A stretch of 64,000 bases of DNA from Bacillota bacterium (GCA_023426245.1 JAFABB010000051.1:1-64000), one strand, 5' to 3'; positions 53,310 through 62,958 are shown, counted from the stretch's first letter. Notes: a model not told the origin generated them from the sequence alone. Program-made: numbers and translations.

Positions 53310-54732
53310 AATCATTAAGTCCGAACAATGTGTTGAAACCCATCCGCGTCAATTACCCCCACTTGATGTGGATTCTTTTTTTATTATTGAAGAGGAAGAA
53401 AGGCGGGCTCTTTTTGAAGAAAATATATCCGAAGAGCAAGGGACTTCAAAATTATCCGAACAAGCTAAAACCACTGACGATCAAAATACCATACCCCCAA
53501 CCGGCGATGAGGTAAAGCTGGCTGATGAATCGAAAACAGAGGCCTCGTCCCTATCAGCCGGGGATGAGAAAAAAATTCCTGAAGACGATGACAATGATGA
53601 TGAAATCGTTGTCAATATCAATCAAAATGACCGGAAACGATTAGCTACGGCTTTAATGGATTATCAGGAAAACCTGGAACAGAAATCCAAATCTCCCATG
53701 CGGAATGAAAAAAAATGGGTTCCGCAACCCGCAGTGAAATCAGAAAGTAATACCACCAAGCTTGCAAACGGGGCTGTTAATTTAGATCATATAGCCGATG
53801 TGGCTGCCACGCTTGAAGCTTTACTTTCGGGTGGCAAAACAGAGACGGCATCTTCTGAAAAAGTTATAACAACTCCTGAAAAAAACGAGCTAAAAAAAGA
53901 ACCATCCGTTAGAAGCCCTTATCAACGGGCAAACAGGGATTTCATAGAAGAGGAACAACCTATCGATAAAATGCTTCATAATGTGAAACAAAAAGCAATT
54001 ATCGAGGAGACTGAGCATAAAGCGGACACGATAATCCACAATGCCAAGGATCAAGCAGACCTTATCCTGGAAGGCGCCCGCCAAACTGCAGAAAAGTCTA
54101 TTGAAAAAAGCAAACTGCAGGCAGAACAGGTTATTGCAGATGCCAATCAAGAGGCGGCCAAAGTTCTGGAAGAAACCAACCAAAAAATTGCTGATATGTT
54201 GGAAGAGGCCAATCAGCAAACCGCCGCAATAAAGGATGAGGCTTACCAAGAAGGTTTGACTGCGGGTCGGGAAGCTGCATTGGTGGCTGCGAAACAAGAA
54301 CTTGTTGATAATTTCGATCAAGCTTTAAGGTTAATTGGAGAAATTGAAAGTGAGCGAGTGGAGCGAATCAGTTCTTCCGAGCCGGAATTACTTAAATTGG
54401 CTGTTAAAATTGCCGAAAAAATCATTGGCGAAGAAATCCAGCTTGACCCGAACCGTAAGGTCCAGATTGTTCGGGAAGCTTTGTCCAAAGCTTTTACAGC
54501 CGATTCAATCATAGTACGGATTCATCCTGATGATTTACAATTAATCCGGGATAATCTTGCCGTGCTTCAAAGCGCCTTTACCAGTCCCAAACCGGTTGAA
54601 ATTAGGGAGGATCTTAGTATACCTGTGGGGAGTTGTTTTATCGAGACGGACCGCGGTAACTTGGATGCGCGGATTCAATCCCAATTAGAACAAATTATGA
54701 ATGAACTTTTAAAGGTTGGGAAAATTCAATGA
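53302..54732 (+). CDS. fliH: flagellar export stator FliH with long N-terminal extension
   Basis: Encodes 476 residues from a TTG (GGGAGG upstream), about twice the usual FliH length. Residues 1-210 are acidic, low-complexity and probably disordered. Residues about 233-313 form a long Ala/Gln/Glu coiled coil with hendecad-like spacing. The C-terminal FliH/V-ATPase-E-like domain (about 315-476) includes LKLAVKIAEKIIGEE and VGSCFIETDRGNLDARIQSQLEQI. It regulates the FliI ATPase. Four-base overlap with fliI. Confidence 0.93.
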   Translation: MSKIIKSEQCVETHPRQLPPLDVDSFFIIEEEERRALFEENISEEQGTSKLSEQAKTTDDQNTIPPTGDEVKLADESKTEASSLSAGDEKKIPEDDDNDDEIVVNINQNDRKRLATALMDYQENLEQKSKSPMRNEKKWVPQPAVKSESNTTKLANGAVNLDHIADVAATLEALLSGGKTETASSEKVITTPEKNELKKEPSVRSPYQRANRDFIEEEQPIDKMLHNVKQKAIIEETEHKADTIIHNAKDQADLILEGARQTAEKSIEKSKLQAEQVIADANQEAAKVLEETNQKIADMLEEANQQTAAIKDEAYQEGLTAGREAALVAAKQELVDNFDQALRLIGEIESERVERISSSEPELLKLAVKIAEKIIGEEIQLDPNRKVQIVREALSKAFTADSIIVRIHPDDLQLIRDNLAVLQSAFTSPKPVEIREDLSIPVGSCFIETDRGNLDARIQSQLEQIMNELLKVGKIQ

Positions 54733-56063
54733 ACCTTGGGAGCGTGCCTAATTTTCTGGCCGAAAGATATATTACTTTGCTCCATAACCTTGATCCGGTT
54801 AAAAAGATCGGAAGAGTCAGTCAGATTGTGGGGTTAACTGTAGAAGGCGACGGACCGGCTGCTGATCTTGGAGAGCATTGTTTAATTACAGTGAAAGGCT
54901 CACCGGAACCTTTATCAGCAGAAGTGGTTGGATTTAAATCGGGTCGAGTTTTATTAATGCCCTTAGGGGAAATTGGCGGAATCGGCCCCGGAAGTGAAAT
55001 CATCGCTACCGGTCAAAAATTGCAAGTTGAAGTTGGACCGTCCCTGTTAGGTCGGGTTTTGAATGGACTTGGCCAGCCTATGGACGGAAAGGGTCCGTTG
55101 TTTAGCGGGGAATATTATCCTCTTAGTGCGGCCCCCCCGAATCCTTTAACCAGGAAGCGGATTACGGTTCCTTTATCAATGGGCATCCGTGTGATCGACG
55201 GTTTGTTAACCTGTGGCCGAGGCCAGCGTGTCGGTATATTTGCCGGCAGCGGCGTCGGCAAAAGTACATTACTGGGGATGATTGCCCGGAATACCGAAGC
55301 CGATATCAACGTTATCGGATTAATCGGAGAACGGGGACGGGAAGTACGGGATTTCTTAGAGAGGGATTTGGGTGAGGAAGGATTGGCACGTTCGGTGGTG
55401 ATCGTTGCCACTTCGGATCAACCGGCGTTGGTTCGGATAAAAGGGGCGATGGTGGCTACTGCGGTAGCGGAATATTTCAGGGATCAGGGTAAGGATGTCA
55501 TGCTGATGATGGACTCGGTGACCCGGTTCGCCATAGCTCAGCGTGAAGTGGGATTGGCGGTGGGGGAACCGCCAACAACCCGGGGATTTACCCCTTCGGT
55601 ATTCGCCCTTTTGCCTAAACTTCTGGAACGTTCCGGCACTGCGGATAAGGGAACGATAACCGGATTGTATACTGTACTGGTGGAAGGCGATGACATGAAT
55701 GAGCCGATCGCCGATGCGGTACGCGGTATTTTAGACGGTCACATTGTCCTTTCACGGGATCTTGCCCATTTGAACCACTACCCGGCGATCGACGTTTTAG
55801 CCAGTGTCAGTCGGTTAATGAGTGAATTGGCTTCGGAGGAACATAAGGGGGCGGCAGGGAAACTGCGAAGTCTAATGGCAACATATCGTAATAACGAAGA
55901 TTTAATCAATATTGGCGCATATGTTGCCGGAAGCAATCCCCAGATCGACGCCGCAATTGGTATGAATGGGCCAATCAATGAATTTGTATGCCAGGGAGTT
56001 TATGAAAAGGCCCCATTGAACGAAACCCTAGCCAAATTGGAAGCAATGATGGGAGGCGGCTAA
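54729..56063 (+). CDS. fliI: flagellar export ATPase FliI
   Basis: Encodes 444 residues. F1-beta-like ATPase energising type-III export. Walker A GSGVGKST (173-180), GLIGERGREVRDFLERDLG, Walker B VMLMMDSVTRFAIAQREVGLAVGEPPTTRGFTPSVF, and a C-terminal NPQIDAAI region. Starts within the fliH stop (ATGA). Confidence 0.97.
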   Translation: MNLGSVPNFLAERYITLLHNLDPVKKIGRVSQIVGLTVEGDGPAADLGEHCLITVKGSPEPLSAEVVGFKSGRVLLMPLGEIGGIGPGSEIIATGQKLQVEVGPSLLGRVLNGLGQPMDGKGPLFSGEYYPLSAAPPNPLTRKRITVPLSMGIRVIDGLLTCGRGQRVGIFAGSGVGKSTLLGMIARNTEADINVIGLIGERGREVRDFLERDLGEEGLARSVVIVATSDQPALVRIKGAMVATAVAEYFRDQGKDVMLMMDSVTRFAIAQREVGLAVGEPPTTRGFTPSVFALLPKLLERSGTADKGTITGLYTVLVEGDDMNEPIADAVRGILDGHIVLSRDLAHLNHYPAIDVLASVSRLMSELASEEHKGAAGKLRSLMATYRNNEDLINIGAYVAGSNPQIDAAIGMNGPINEFVCQGVYEKAPLNETLAKLEAMMGGG

Positions 56064-56065
56064 TT

Positions 56066-56533
56066 ATGGCGAAATTCAAGTTCAAACTGGAGACCGTATT
56101 GAAGGTAAAAACCCGGGTTGAAGATCTCCGTAAACAGGAGTTGCAAGTAGCCGAGGTACAGAAGCAAGAAGCTCAAAACCAACTTTCGCAACGTGAAAAT
56201 GAATTGGCCGACACGATTCAAGTCTACCGCCAAAACTGTCAGCAAAAATTGGATCTTTTTCAAGCCATCAATTATCATAATTTTTTGATTTGGCGGAACA
56301 AGCAAGTGGAAATTGCCGGCCAGCATTTACTTGTTTGCGAAAATAATGTGAGGAAAACTAGAGATCAGCTACTGGAAGCCGCCAAAGAGAAAAAAACGGT
56401 TGAAAAATTGAAGGAAAAAGCTTACCAAGCTTATAAGGCCGAAGAATTAAACCGGGAGATACTGTTCTTGGATGAATTGGGAACTGGGCGCTTTACCCGG
56501 AATGAAGATAAAAATCAAGAGCCGATAAAGTAA
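56066..56533 (+). CDS. fliJ: flagellar export chaperone FliJ
   Basis: Encodes 155 residues, almost wholly coiled coil. Family pattern FKFKLETVLKVKTRVEDLRKQELQVAE at the N-terminus. Position directly after fliI (two-base gap) settles the call. Promotes export-substrate cycling with FliI. Confidence 0.9.
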   Translation: MAKFKFKLETVLKVKTRVEDLRKQELQVAEVQKQEAQNQLSQRENELADTIQVYRQNCQQKLDLFQAINYHNFLIWRNKQVEIAGQHLLVCENNVRKTRDQLLEAAKEKKTVEKLKEKAYQAYKAEELNREILFLDELGTGRFTRNEDKNQEPIK

Positions 56534-56579
56534 CCCGCTTGCTTTTGTGGATATGGGGAAATAGGGAGGATTAGCTATT

Positions 56580-57185
56580 ATGAACCAGTTCTCAGGTCTA
56601 TTGAAAGGAATTTTTGTTATTGCATTGATCCTTTTTGTTTTATGGGGTCTCAATCAGTTTGGGATCGTTGATACCAAAGAGCTAATTCTCCAAGCTGCCA
56701 GTTTGTATCCGGGTCTTCAGGATTTGTCGAAAAGCTATGAATTAGGTAAAAAGCGTGGTGAAATGTTGGCCCAAAGTGAACAAGATTTAAGGAGCCGCGA
56801 ACAGAAACTAAAAGATGCTCGGGACCAATTGGAGGCAGACCGCAATCAATTTGAAAATGATAAAAATAAATGGCAAAATGAGCATCCAGTAACGGCTGGC
56901 TCAAAATATACTCCCACCCCAAGTTATGCTTATGTGAACCCCCCGATGCCGGGGAAATTTCCTCCACCGACTTCGGACCAAAAGCTGAAGGATTATCTGA
57001 CCCGGGTCGGCACTATGAAACCCAAACAAGCGGCTTTAGTCATTCAAAAATTACCGGAAGAGACTGTGTTTACTATCTTTGATCAATTACGCCCTTTTCA
57101 AGTAACCAAAATTATGGAAAATTTGCCTGAAGATTATTTGGCAAAATTAACCCAGGATCGCTTAAATAAGTATCGAAATCTCTAA
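56580..57185 (+). CDS. YlxF/MotE-like flagellar protein
   Basis: Encodes 201 residues. One membrane segment (about 9-28), a coiled coil (about 55-100) with repeated Asp/Arg/Gln residues, a Pro/Ala linker, and a C-terminal MgtE-N-like domain (DYLTRVGTMKPKQAALVIQKLPEETVFTIFDQL). In Bacillus subtilis ylxF holds the same place between fliJ and fliK. The family has chaperone or motor-stator roles. Confidence 0.85.
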   Translation: MNQFSGLLKGIFVIALILFVLWGLNQFGIVDTKELILQAASLYPGLQDLSKSYELGKKRGEMLAQSEQDLRSREQKLKDARDQLEADRNQFENDKNKWQNEHPVTAGSKYTPTPSYAYVNPPMPGKFPPPTSDQKLKDYLTRVGTMKPKQAALVIQKLPEETVFTIFDQLRPFQVTKIMENLPEDYLAKLTQDRLNKYRNL

Positions 57186-57237
57186 TCTATTCCCTCCTTT
57201 CTGTCGATATATAAATCATAGTAAAGGAGGTGAAAGA

Positions 57238-58968
57238 ATGGCAAACTTAACGATATCGCCGGTAGTTACAGTACCCAATTCCCAAGGAGCCGATAAAATT
57301 TTTACTACGGGAGCCAATAATCCTGGGTCGAGCGTGCAGGATTCAGATTTTAGTAAGAAATTAAACAAGGCAATGAACTCCTATTCCGGTACGGCTCGGA
57401 AAAAATTATCCTATACCAAGGAGAAAGATATACCTGTTTTTAATAATCAAGCGAACTCCTCACAGGATTTAAGACCAGCTTCCAAAGGTATCCAGCCTCT
57501 AAAACCACTGTCGTCCAAATGGTCAAAATCTATTGACAAGCAACAACCCGGTTCAAACTTGGACAAACAGACAGTCGATAAAAAATCCGCCCTGCCAAAG
57601 GATGACTCAGAACCGATCACGGATTCCGATGAGGACAAAAACAAACAGAATGGTAATGATCAAGCAGCAATGACAGGATCACCTATGATAGCGGCTGCTT
57701 CTGTGGAACCGATTGTGGAAAATCGAGGGGAACAGCCCGATAATAAGTTAATTGAACAGCAATCCGGTATTGACGCGATGATCGCTTTGGACAAACAGAC
57801 GGTAAATCCTTCCGCTGATTCTGCAGATACCGGGGCAATAGGGGGAGCTGCAGAGAGCACGGTCAATCCTATGGACATGATTCACGATCTTAACAGTGGA
57901 ACGGCATTTCTTAAACAATTCATGAGTGCCGATGATTCCAAAATTTTGTCTCCTGCTTCAGCTGATAATGCTACGGAACTTTCTTTATTGCAGAATCATG
58001 CACAAAACGGAACGGGAGCATCCGGTGACAATTCTTCGGCGCAACAAACGTCCGGAGTATCTCCGGCTCAATCCCAAAATTTCATCAGTCAACAAGTACC
58101 TATAGCTGGGAATATTAAATTGAATGAGACCAGCGAACCGGTAGTCGGGCAGGATAACACCAAAACCCCTGATACATTCGATGGGAAAATACAAGCGCCG
58201 TTTTCAGCTTTGAAAAGCGGTGATGGATCTCCAGTGCTTCCATCTTCAAAAGTCGCCGGTGGAGCGATGCAGAATTTAAATTCTGACGCCTCCCAGCCGG
58301 AATCGAACGAAGAAGGAATCAAGCTTAGTGATTCATTAGCTTCCGGTCAGATAGTTTCCAAGAGCGGAAAAGGTCAGAGTCTGAATTTGCCACTTATTCA
58401 AACGCAACTATCAGTAAATAATCAATCCGATAAAACCCGAACGGATAATGGCGCGGCCTTTTCGGTTGAGCAGCCTCATATGGCGAATGTGCCAGCTAAA
58501 TTTAATGCCACTGCCGATACTTCGGAACCTGTGAATAAGGATGACGTATTCGCACAGATTGTTGAAAAGGCAAAGGTGTCCTTGAATCATGGGAATGGAG
58601 AGATGGAAGTCAATTTAAAACCAGACCATCTGGGAAAACTTCATTTAAAAGTTTCCGTCGAAAATCAGCTGGTGACAGCGAAGTTTGTTGCCGAATCCCA
58701 GCAAGTCAAGGAAATTATTGAAACCAATTTGAACCAGTTGCGTCGGAATCTTCAAGATAACGGTATCCAAGTTGATCAATTGATGGTATCGGTTGGGCAG
58801 CATAACAATGAAGGCGCTTTCCAGAATGCATCTCATAATTCTGGGGGGTTTACAGGTCAACCTGATAATACTCCCACGAGAAATCAAGAAATATCTTTCA
58901 AATCAAAAGAAGATCCAGTCCAGCCTAGACGTTCCGGGGCGGAAACCGCCATTGATTTGATTGCTTAA
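57238..58968 (+). CDS. fliK: flagellar hook-length control protein FliK
   Basis: Encodes 576 residues. Long Ser/Asn/Asp-rich N-terminal ruler region (about 1-430) with low conservation, then the Flg_hook C-terminal domain (about 435-525: GNGEMEVNLKPDHLGKLHLKVSVE, VKEIIETNLNQLRRNLQDNGIQV). A long FliK suits long hooks. AAGGAGG lies well placed before the ATG. Confidence 0.93.
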   Translation: MANLTISPVVTVPNSQGADKIFTTGANNPGSSVQDSDFSKKLNKAMNSYSGTARKKLSYTKEKDIPVFNNQANSSQDLRPASKGIQPLKPLSSKWSKSIDKQQPGSNLDKQTVDKKSALPKDDSEPITDSDEDKNKQNGNDQAAMTGSPMIAAASVEPIVENRGEQPDNKLIEQQSGIDAMIALDKQTVNPSADSADTGAIGGAAESTVNPMDMIHDLNSGTAFLKQFMSADDSKILSPASADNATELSLLQNHAQNGTGASGDNSSAQQTSGVSPAQSQNFISQQVPIAGNIKLNETSEPVVGQDNTKTPDTFDGKIQAPFSALKSGDGSPVLPSSKVAGGAMQNLNSDASQPESNEEGIKLSDSLASGQIVSKSGKGQSLNLPLIQTQLSVNNQSDKTRTDNGAAFSVEQPHMANVPAKFNATADTSEPVNKDDVFAQIVEKAKVSLNHGNGEMEVNLKPDHLGKLHLKVSVENQLVTAKFVAESQQVKEIIETNLNQLRRNLQDNGIQVDQLMVSVGQHNNEGAFQNASHNSGGFTGQPDNTPTRNQEISFKSKEDPVQPRRSGAETAIDLIA

Positions 58969-59012
58969 ATTAATGTAGTTACCTAAATTCACAGAGAAAG
59001 GAGTTGAAAACC

Positions 59013-59624
59013 TTGTTTGTTTCAGGTGCAACAGCTACGCCAGCTCCATCCAATGTTCGTGCGGTAAACCATAATTCACTTGGGAAAAATGAGTTTCTCA
59101 AGATTTTGGTTGCCCAAATCCGGAATCAGGATCCGACGAAACCGATGGAAGATACTCAATTTATTTCCCAAATGGCCCAATTTTCCAGTTTGGAGCAAAT
59201 GCAAAATGTAAGTAAAACCAATTCCCTTCAACAAGCGATGATGTCGATTGGTAATGATGTGAAAGCCACCATATCCAATGGCATTACTGGTCAAGAATTG
59301 GTATTCGGCCGGATTATCGGCGTTCAACCTAAGGGTGATGATATTTATTTAACGCTAGATAGCGGCAGACAAATCAAGGATTCAGAAGTAGATTCATTAA
59401 TGGGTCCTGAGGGGATGTTGCAGGAAGCTCAAAATCTGGTTGGCAAAAATGTCTATTTGAAAAATCCGAATGGTTCCGGCCATGGTAAACAGGTCCAAGT
59501 CGTCAATGAAAAAGCAGTTACGGATGATAAAGGTCGCACATCGATTGAACTTCAGACGTCCGATGGCCAAACAATCGGTATGAAAGATATTTGGAACGTT
59601 GCGGCAGATACGGGGAAACTATGA
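59013..59624 (+). CDS. flgD: flagellar hook-capping protein FlgD
   Basis: Encodes 203 residues from a TTG at 59013, nine bases after AAAGGAG; the TTG at 59004 is too close. Family N-terminus: LGKNEFLKILVAQIRNQDPTKPMEDTQFISQMAQFSSLEQM. The C-terminal Ig-like part is short and contains a KOW/SH3-like stretch (VGKNVYLKNPNGSG). Caps the growing hook. ATGA overlap with the next gene. Confidence 0.95.
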   Translation: MFVSGATATPAPSNVRAVNHNSLGKNEFLKILVAQIRNQDPTKPMEDTQFISQMAQFSSLEQMQNVSKTNSLQQAMMSIGNDVKATISNGITGQELVFGRIIGVQPKGDDIYLTLDSGRQIKDSEVDSLMGPEGMLQEAQNLVGKNVYLKNPNGSGHGKQVQVVNEKAVTDDKGRTSIELQTSDGQTIGMKDIWNVAADTGKL

Positions 59625-60013
59625 ACGAAAAAGTTGTTATGCGCCCAATCCAGATTGGACCCGCTGTACAAAATAGCAACCAATCGACGCCGAAGACTGC
59701 AGTTGGTCCTAGTTTCGACCAATTATTTCAGCAGCAATTGGAAGAGCAAACCAATGTTAAATTCTCGGCCCACGCTTTAAAACGGTTGGAAAGCCGTCAA
59801 ATTTCCCTGGATAATCAGGATATGGCTTTGCTCAAAGATGCCGTCAATAAAGTTGAAGCCAAGGGAGGGAAAGAGTCGCTGATACTTATGGACCAAATGG
59901 CTTTGGTGGTTAGTGTTAAAAACCGTACGGTAATTACGGCTGTCGACAGTAATAACTTGAAGGAAAATGTATTTACCAATATTGATAGTGCTGTAATAGT
60001 TAAAAAGCAATAA
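59621..60013 (+). CDS. TIGR02530-family flagellar operon protein
   Basis: Encodes 130 residues. Family motif FSAHALKRLESRQISLDNQDMALLKDAVNKVEAKGGKESLILMDQMALVVSVKNRTVITAVD (about 45-108). Found only in flagellar operons between flgD and flgE; precise role not established. Starts within the flgD stop. Confidence 0.9.
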   Translation: MNEKVVMRPIQIGPAVQNSNQSTPKTAVGPSFDQLFQQQLEEQTNVKFSAHALKRLESRQISLDNQDMALLKDAVNKVEAKGGKESLILMDQMALVVSVKNRTVITAVDSNNLKENVFTNIDSAVIVKKQ

Positions 60014-60026
60014 GGCTGGACCTCTG

Positions 60027-60089
60027 ATGGGGAAAGCCTTTGCCCGCCGAATGATGGAAGCGGGTAAAAAGATTAAAAGGCGTTATTAG
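60027..60089 (+). CDS. possible 20-residue basic peptide between TIGR02530 gene and flgE
   Basis: MGKAFARRMMEAGKKIKRRY followed by TAG. Very basic. Only a weak ribosome site (AAGG, 11 bases). A GTTATTA...TAATAAC-like hairpin region follows (60084-60115). May be chance. Confidence 0.2.
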   Translation: MGKAFARRMMEAGKKIKRRY

Positions 60090-60145
60090 TTATTAACCAA
60101 TAACGAGTAACTTCATAGCCGATTAACGAAGGAGGTCGTTTTATT

Positions 60146-62407
60146 ATGATGCGTTCAATGTATTCCGGCGTTTCTGGTATGAAAAATTTTCAGACCGCAA
60201 TGGATACAATCGGTAATAATATTGCCAATGTGAATACCGTTGGTTTCAAAGCGAGCGTAGTTAATTTCCAGGATATTCTCAATCAAACAATTCAGGGTGC
60301 TTCGGCTCCGAATAATAATCGCGGTGGTACCAATCCGAAACAGGTTGGTTTGGGAGTTAGTGTTGCCAGCATCAGCGTGAAGCAAAGTCAGGGTAATCTT
60401 CAAAATACGGGAAAAGTAACCGATATGGCAATCCAAGGGAATGGTTTCTTTATATTGGGGCAAGGTTCAAACCAGTTTTATACCCGGGCTGGAAATTTTG
60501 ATGTGGATGCCAACGGCAATTTGGTCAATGAAGGAAACGGTTTAAAAGTACAAGGTTGGGTTGCGGATATTAAAGGAAATATCGATGCCAATACGCAATC
60601 AAGTGCGATACAGTTACCCATGGGTCAAACGGTTGCGCCTATCGCTACAACCAAAATTAGTTACCAGGATAACTTAAATGCATATACCAATGGAAAGCTC
60701 AGTTATGGATCAAGTATTTCCCTGACTGATGTCAATGGGAAGCCGATCACCCTAACGGTTGAGTTAACTCCGGTGAAGGATGCTTTTAATACTTATAATT
60801 ATTCAATCCTACCGGCAAATGGTATGGGTGATATTACTTCTGGCGATGCAACCGGAAGCATTTCTTTGGATGAATTTGGGAATATTAAGTCGATTTCTCC
60901 GGGTGGCCGTTTGACAGTGACTCCAACGGGCGGCAGTCCGATTGTGGTTCAATTACCAAAGATCAGCCAAAGCTCGGGTGGTTTCTTCAGTATCAATCCG
61001 GTTGGGGTTCCACAAAATGTATTGCTTGCGGGATTTAATGGTGCGGGATCCTATGGTCCCATGAACGTTATGGACCAAGATGGAAATAATGTATCGTTGA
61101 CTTATACCGTTTCCAGCATTGGAGGGAATAGTTACAAATGGGCGGTTTCCACAAATGGCGGAAAAGTTACAGCAGGTGCCACAGGAACCTTTGATTGGAG
61201 TGCCGCGGCAGGTGTCACCAATGTGAGCGAAGGGACAACGGTTATCCAGTCAAACGCCGGAAATTCAATCCATATAATCCATGTTCAACCACCTGTTAAT
61301 GGTGGACCTCCTGAATTCGGTGTCGTTGAAAATGCTCCGGTTGTCACGGATTGGGGAAGTATAGGAGCGGGCACAAAAAATCTTACCTTTACAGATGCTT
61401 CGATTCCGCCAATTACCGTGAGTGTTCCCATTGAAATTACCGGCCCCGATGGCGCATCGGGCACAACCTATACCTACACGGTAAAAGGGCCGCTTGAGAA
61501 CGGGAATTTGATATCCGGAGCAACCGGCCAATTTGACTGGGATGGCACCAAAATCACCAATTCCACGGGTAAAAAGATTGTAATTCAATCCACCAATGGG
61601 TTGGAAATCGGTATTACTCCGCCATTAAATGGAGATGTATCAGGAAATGCCATTTTCCGTCAGGTTCCGGCAAAACCAATCCTGGCATCATTTATGTCGC
61701 CGCCGGAGACCGTAACTTCTACTAAAGTTTATGATTCCCTCGGGGTTCCGCATACAATGACGACAAGGATTCATCGTAATGGTACCAACCAATGGGCTTG
61801 GACATGTACAGAGGATAGTGGACTTCCGATGACCAATGGTAGCGGGACATTGTCGTTTGATACCAAGACCGGTTATGTGTCGAATACACCGGGAGGTCCG
61901 ATGATATTTACTCCGGTAGGAGCTGATCCAGTCAGCATTACCCCGGATTTCTCCAAAGTAACCCAAGGGTTTACATCGGATGTTACCAATGATGCGAATA
62001 GTTGGCCGCTTTCAACCTTTGAAGGGCCAATTCAGGATGGTTATCCGCTAGGCGTTTTAACTGGTTATAACATTGATAACACTGGGAAAGTTGTCGGAGT
62101 CTTTTCTAATGGAATGAATCAGGATTTGGCCCAGGTTGCTATTGCCACTTTCACAAATCCCGGAGGTTTAACACGTTCTGGCGATACAATGTTTCAAGAA
62201 TCCAGCAACTCGGGAGCGGCACAAGTTGGTCAAGCGGGCGTGGGAAGCCGTGGCACAATTGCAGCCGGTAGTCATGAAATGTCTAATGTTGATTTGTCTC
62301 AGGAATTTACGGAAATGATTATAACCGAACGCGGATTCCAAGCCAACTCCAAAATTATCAGTACTTCTGATGAAATGCTACAAACTCTGGTCGAGTTAAA
62401 ACGGTAA
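60146..62407 (+). CDS. flgE: flagellar hook protein FlgE, long form
   Basis: Encodes 753 residues; Bacillus FlgE is about 260 and enteric FlgE about 400. Conserved ends: MMRSMYSGVSGMKNFQTAMDTIGNNIANVNTVGFKAS at the N-terminus, GNGFFIL, and the C-terminal VDLSQEFTEMIITERGFQANSKIISTSDEMLQTLVEL. The extra length lies in the middle (about 200-560), where two similar modules each contain a GATGxFDW motif (near 61170-61200 and 61520-61545). These would project from the hook surface. Confidence 0.95.
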   Translation: MMRSMYSGVSGMKNFQTAMDTIGNNIANVNTVGFKASVVNFQDILNQTIQGASAPNNNRGGTNPKQVGLGVSVASISVKQSQGNLQNTGKVTDMAIQGNGFFILGQGSNQFYTRAGNFDVDANGNLVNEGNGLKVQGWVADIKGNIDANTQSSAIQLPMGQTVAPIATTKISYQDNLNAYTNGKLSYGSSISLTDVNGKPITLTVELTPVKDAFNTYNYSILPANGMGDITSGDATGSISLDEFGNIKSISPGGRLTVTPTGGSPIVVQLPKISQSSGGFFSINPVGVPQNVLLAGFNGAGSYGPMNVMDQDGNNVSLTYTVSSIGGNSYKWAVSTNGGKVTAGATGTFDWSAAAGVTNVSEGTTVIQSNAGNSIHIIHVQPPVNGGPPEFGVVENAPVVTDWGSIGAGTKNLTFTDASIPPITVSVPIEITGPDGASGTTYTYTVKGPLENGNLISGATGQFDWDGTKITNSTGKKIVIQSTNGLEIGITPPLNGDVSGNAIFRQVPAKPILASFMSPPETVTSTKVYDSLGVPHTMTTRIHRNGTNQWAWTCTEDSGLPMTNGSGTLSFDTKTGYVSNTPGGPMIFTPVGADPVSITPDFSKVTQGFTSDVTNDANSWPLSTFEGPIQDGYPLGVLTGYNIDNTGKVVGVFSNGMNQDLAQVAIATFTNPGGLTRSGDTMFQESSNSGAAQVGQAGVGSRGTIAAGSHEMSNVDLSQEFTEMIITERGFQANSKIISTSDEMLQTLVELKR

Positions 62408-62453
62408 TCATAGTTTTTAATGAAAGGTTGTCGCAAAAGTGCCGTAAAATAAA

Positions 62454-62571
62454 GGGCCTGTTGCAAAATAAGATTTACTGATAGAGAAATACAATATATG
62501 GAAAGCTTTACCCATTATTTATGGTATATATTGTATTTCTCATTGATTTTAATCACTTTTGCAACAGCCTC
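62454..62571. repeat. long imperfect inverted repeat (MITE-like) inside the flagellar operon
   Basis: GGGCCTGTTGCAAAA at the left end and its near complement TTTTGCAACAGCCTC at the right end flank arms that also pair at GAGAAATACAATATA / TATATTGTATTTCTC. The whole could fold as one hairpin with arms of about 50 bases. A third TTGCAACAGCC end follows at about 62585-62595. It lies between flgE and flbD. Confidence 0.7.
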
Positions 62572-62624
62572 ATGGAAAATTTCTTTGCAACAGCCAATTT
62601 ATACCTTCAAAGGAGGAGTAAAAT

Positions 62625-62843
62625 ATGATTATCGTACAGCGCCTAAATGGGGAAGAGTTCCTAATTAATCCTCATTTGATTGAAGTTATTGAGGCAACTC
62701 CGGATACTACAATTTCTTTAACAACGGGGAAGAAATTTGTTGTTAAAACGCCGGTTTCGGAAATAATTGATCAAATTATTCAATACCGTCGTTTAATAGG
62801 CGGACAGAATTTTACGGAATGTGATGACAAAGATAAAGTATAA
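62625..62843 (+). CDS. flbD: flagellar FlbD (YlzI) family protein
   Basis: Encodes 72 residues. Family pattern IIVQRLNGEEFLINPHLIEVIEATPDTTISLTTGKKFVVKTPVSEIIDQIIQYRR. Small conserved protein found between flgE and motA or fliL; function not well defined. AGGAGG before the ATG. Confidence 0.92.
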   Translation: MIIVQRLNGEEFLINPHLIEVIEATPDTTISLTTGKKFVVKTPVSEIIDQIIQYRRLIGGQNFTECDDKDKV

Positions 62844-62949
62844 ATTGAAAACGGCCGATATATTACTACAAATTAAAATTAAGATAATGAATTTTCATGA
62901 ATCTTTTTGATATTTATCCAGTTACAATGAATCCAAAATAAAGGAAATA

Positions 62950-62958
62950 TGATATAAT
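62950..62958 (+). promoter_or_regulatory. possible extended -10 promoter upstream of fliL
   Basis: TGATATAAT, i.e. TG-N-TATAAT, 55 bp before fliL, with no clear -35. AT-rich surroundings make chance likely. Confidence 0.3.
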
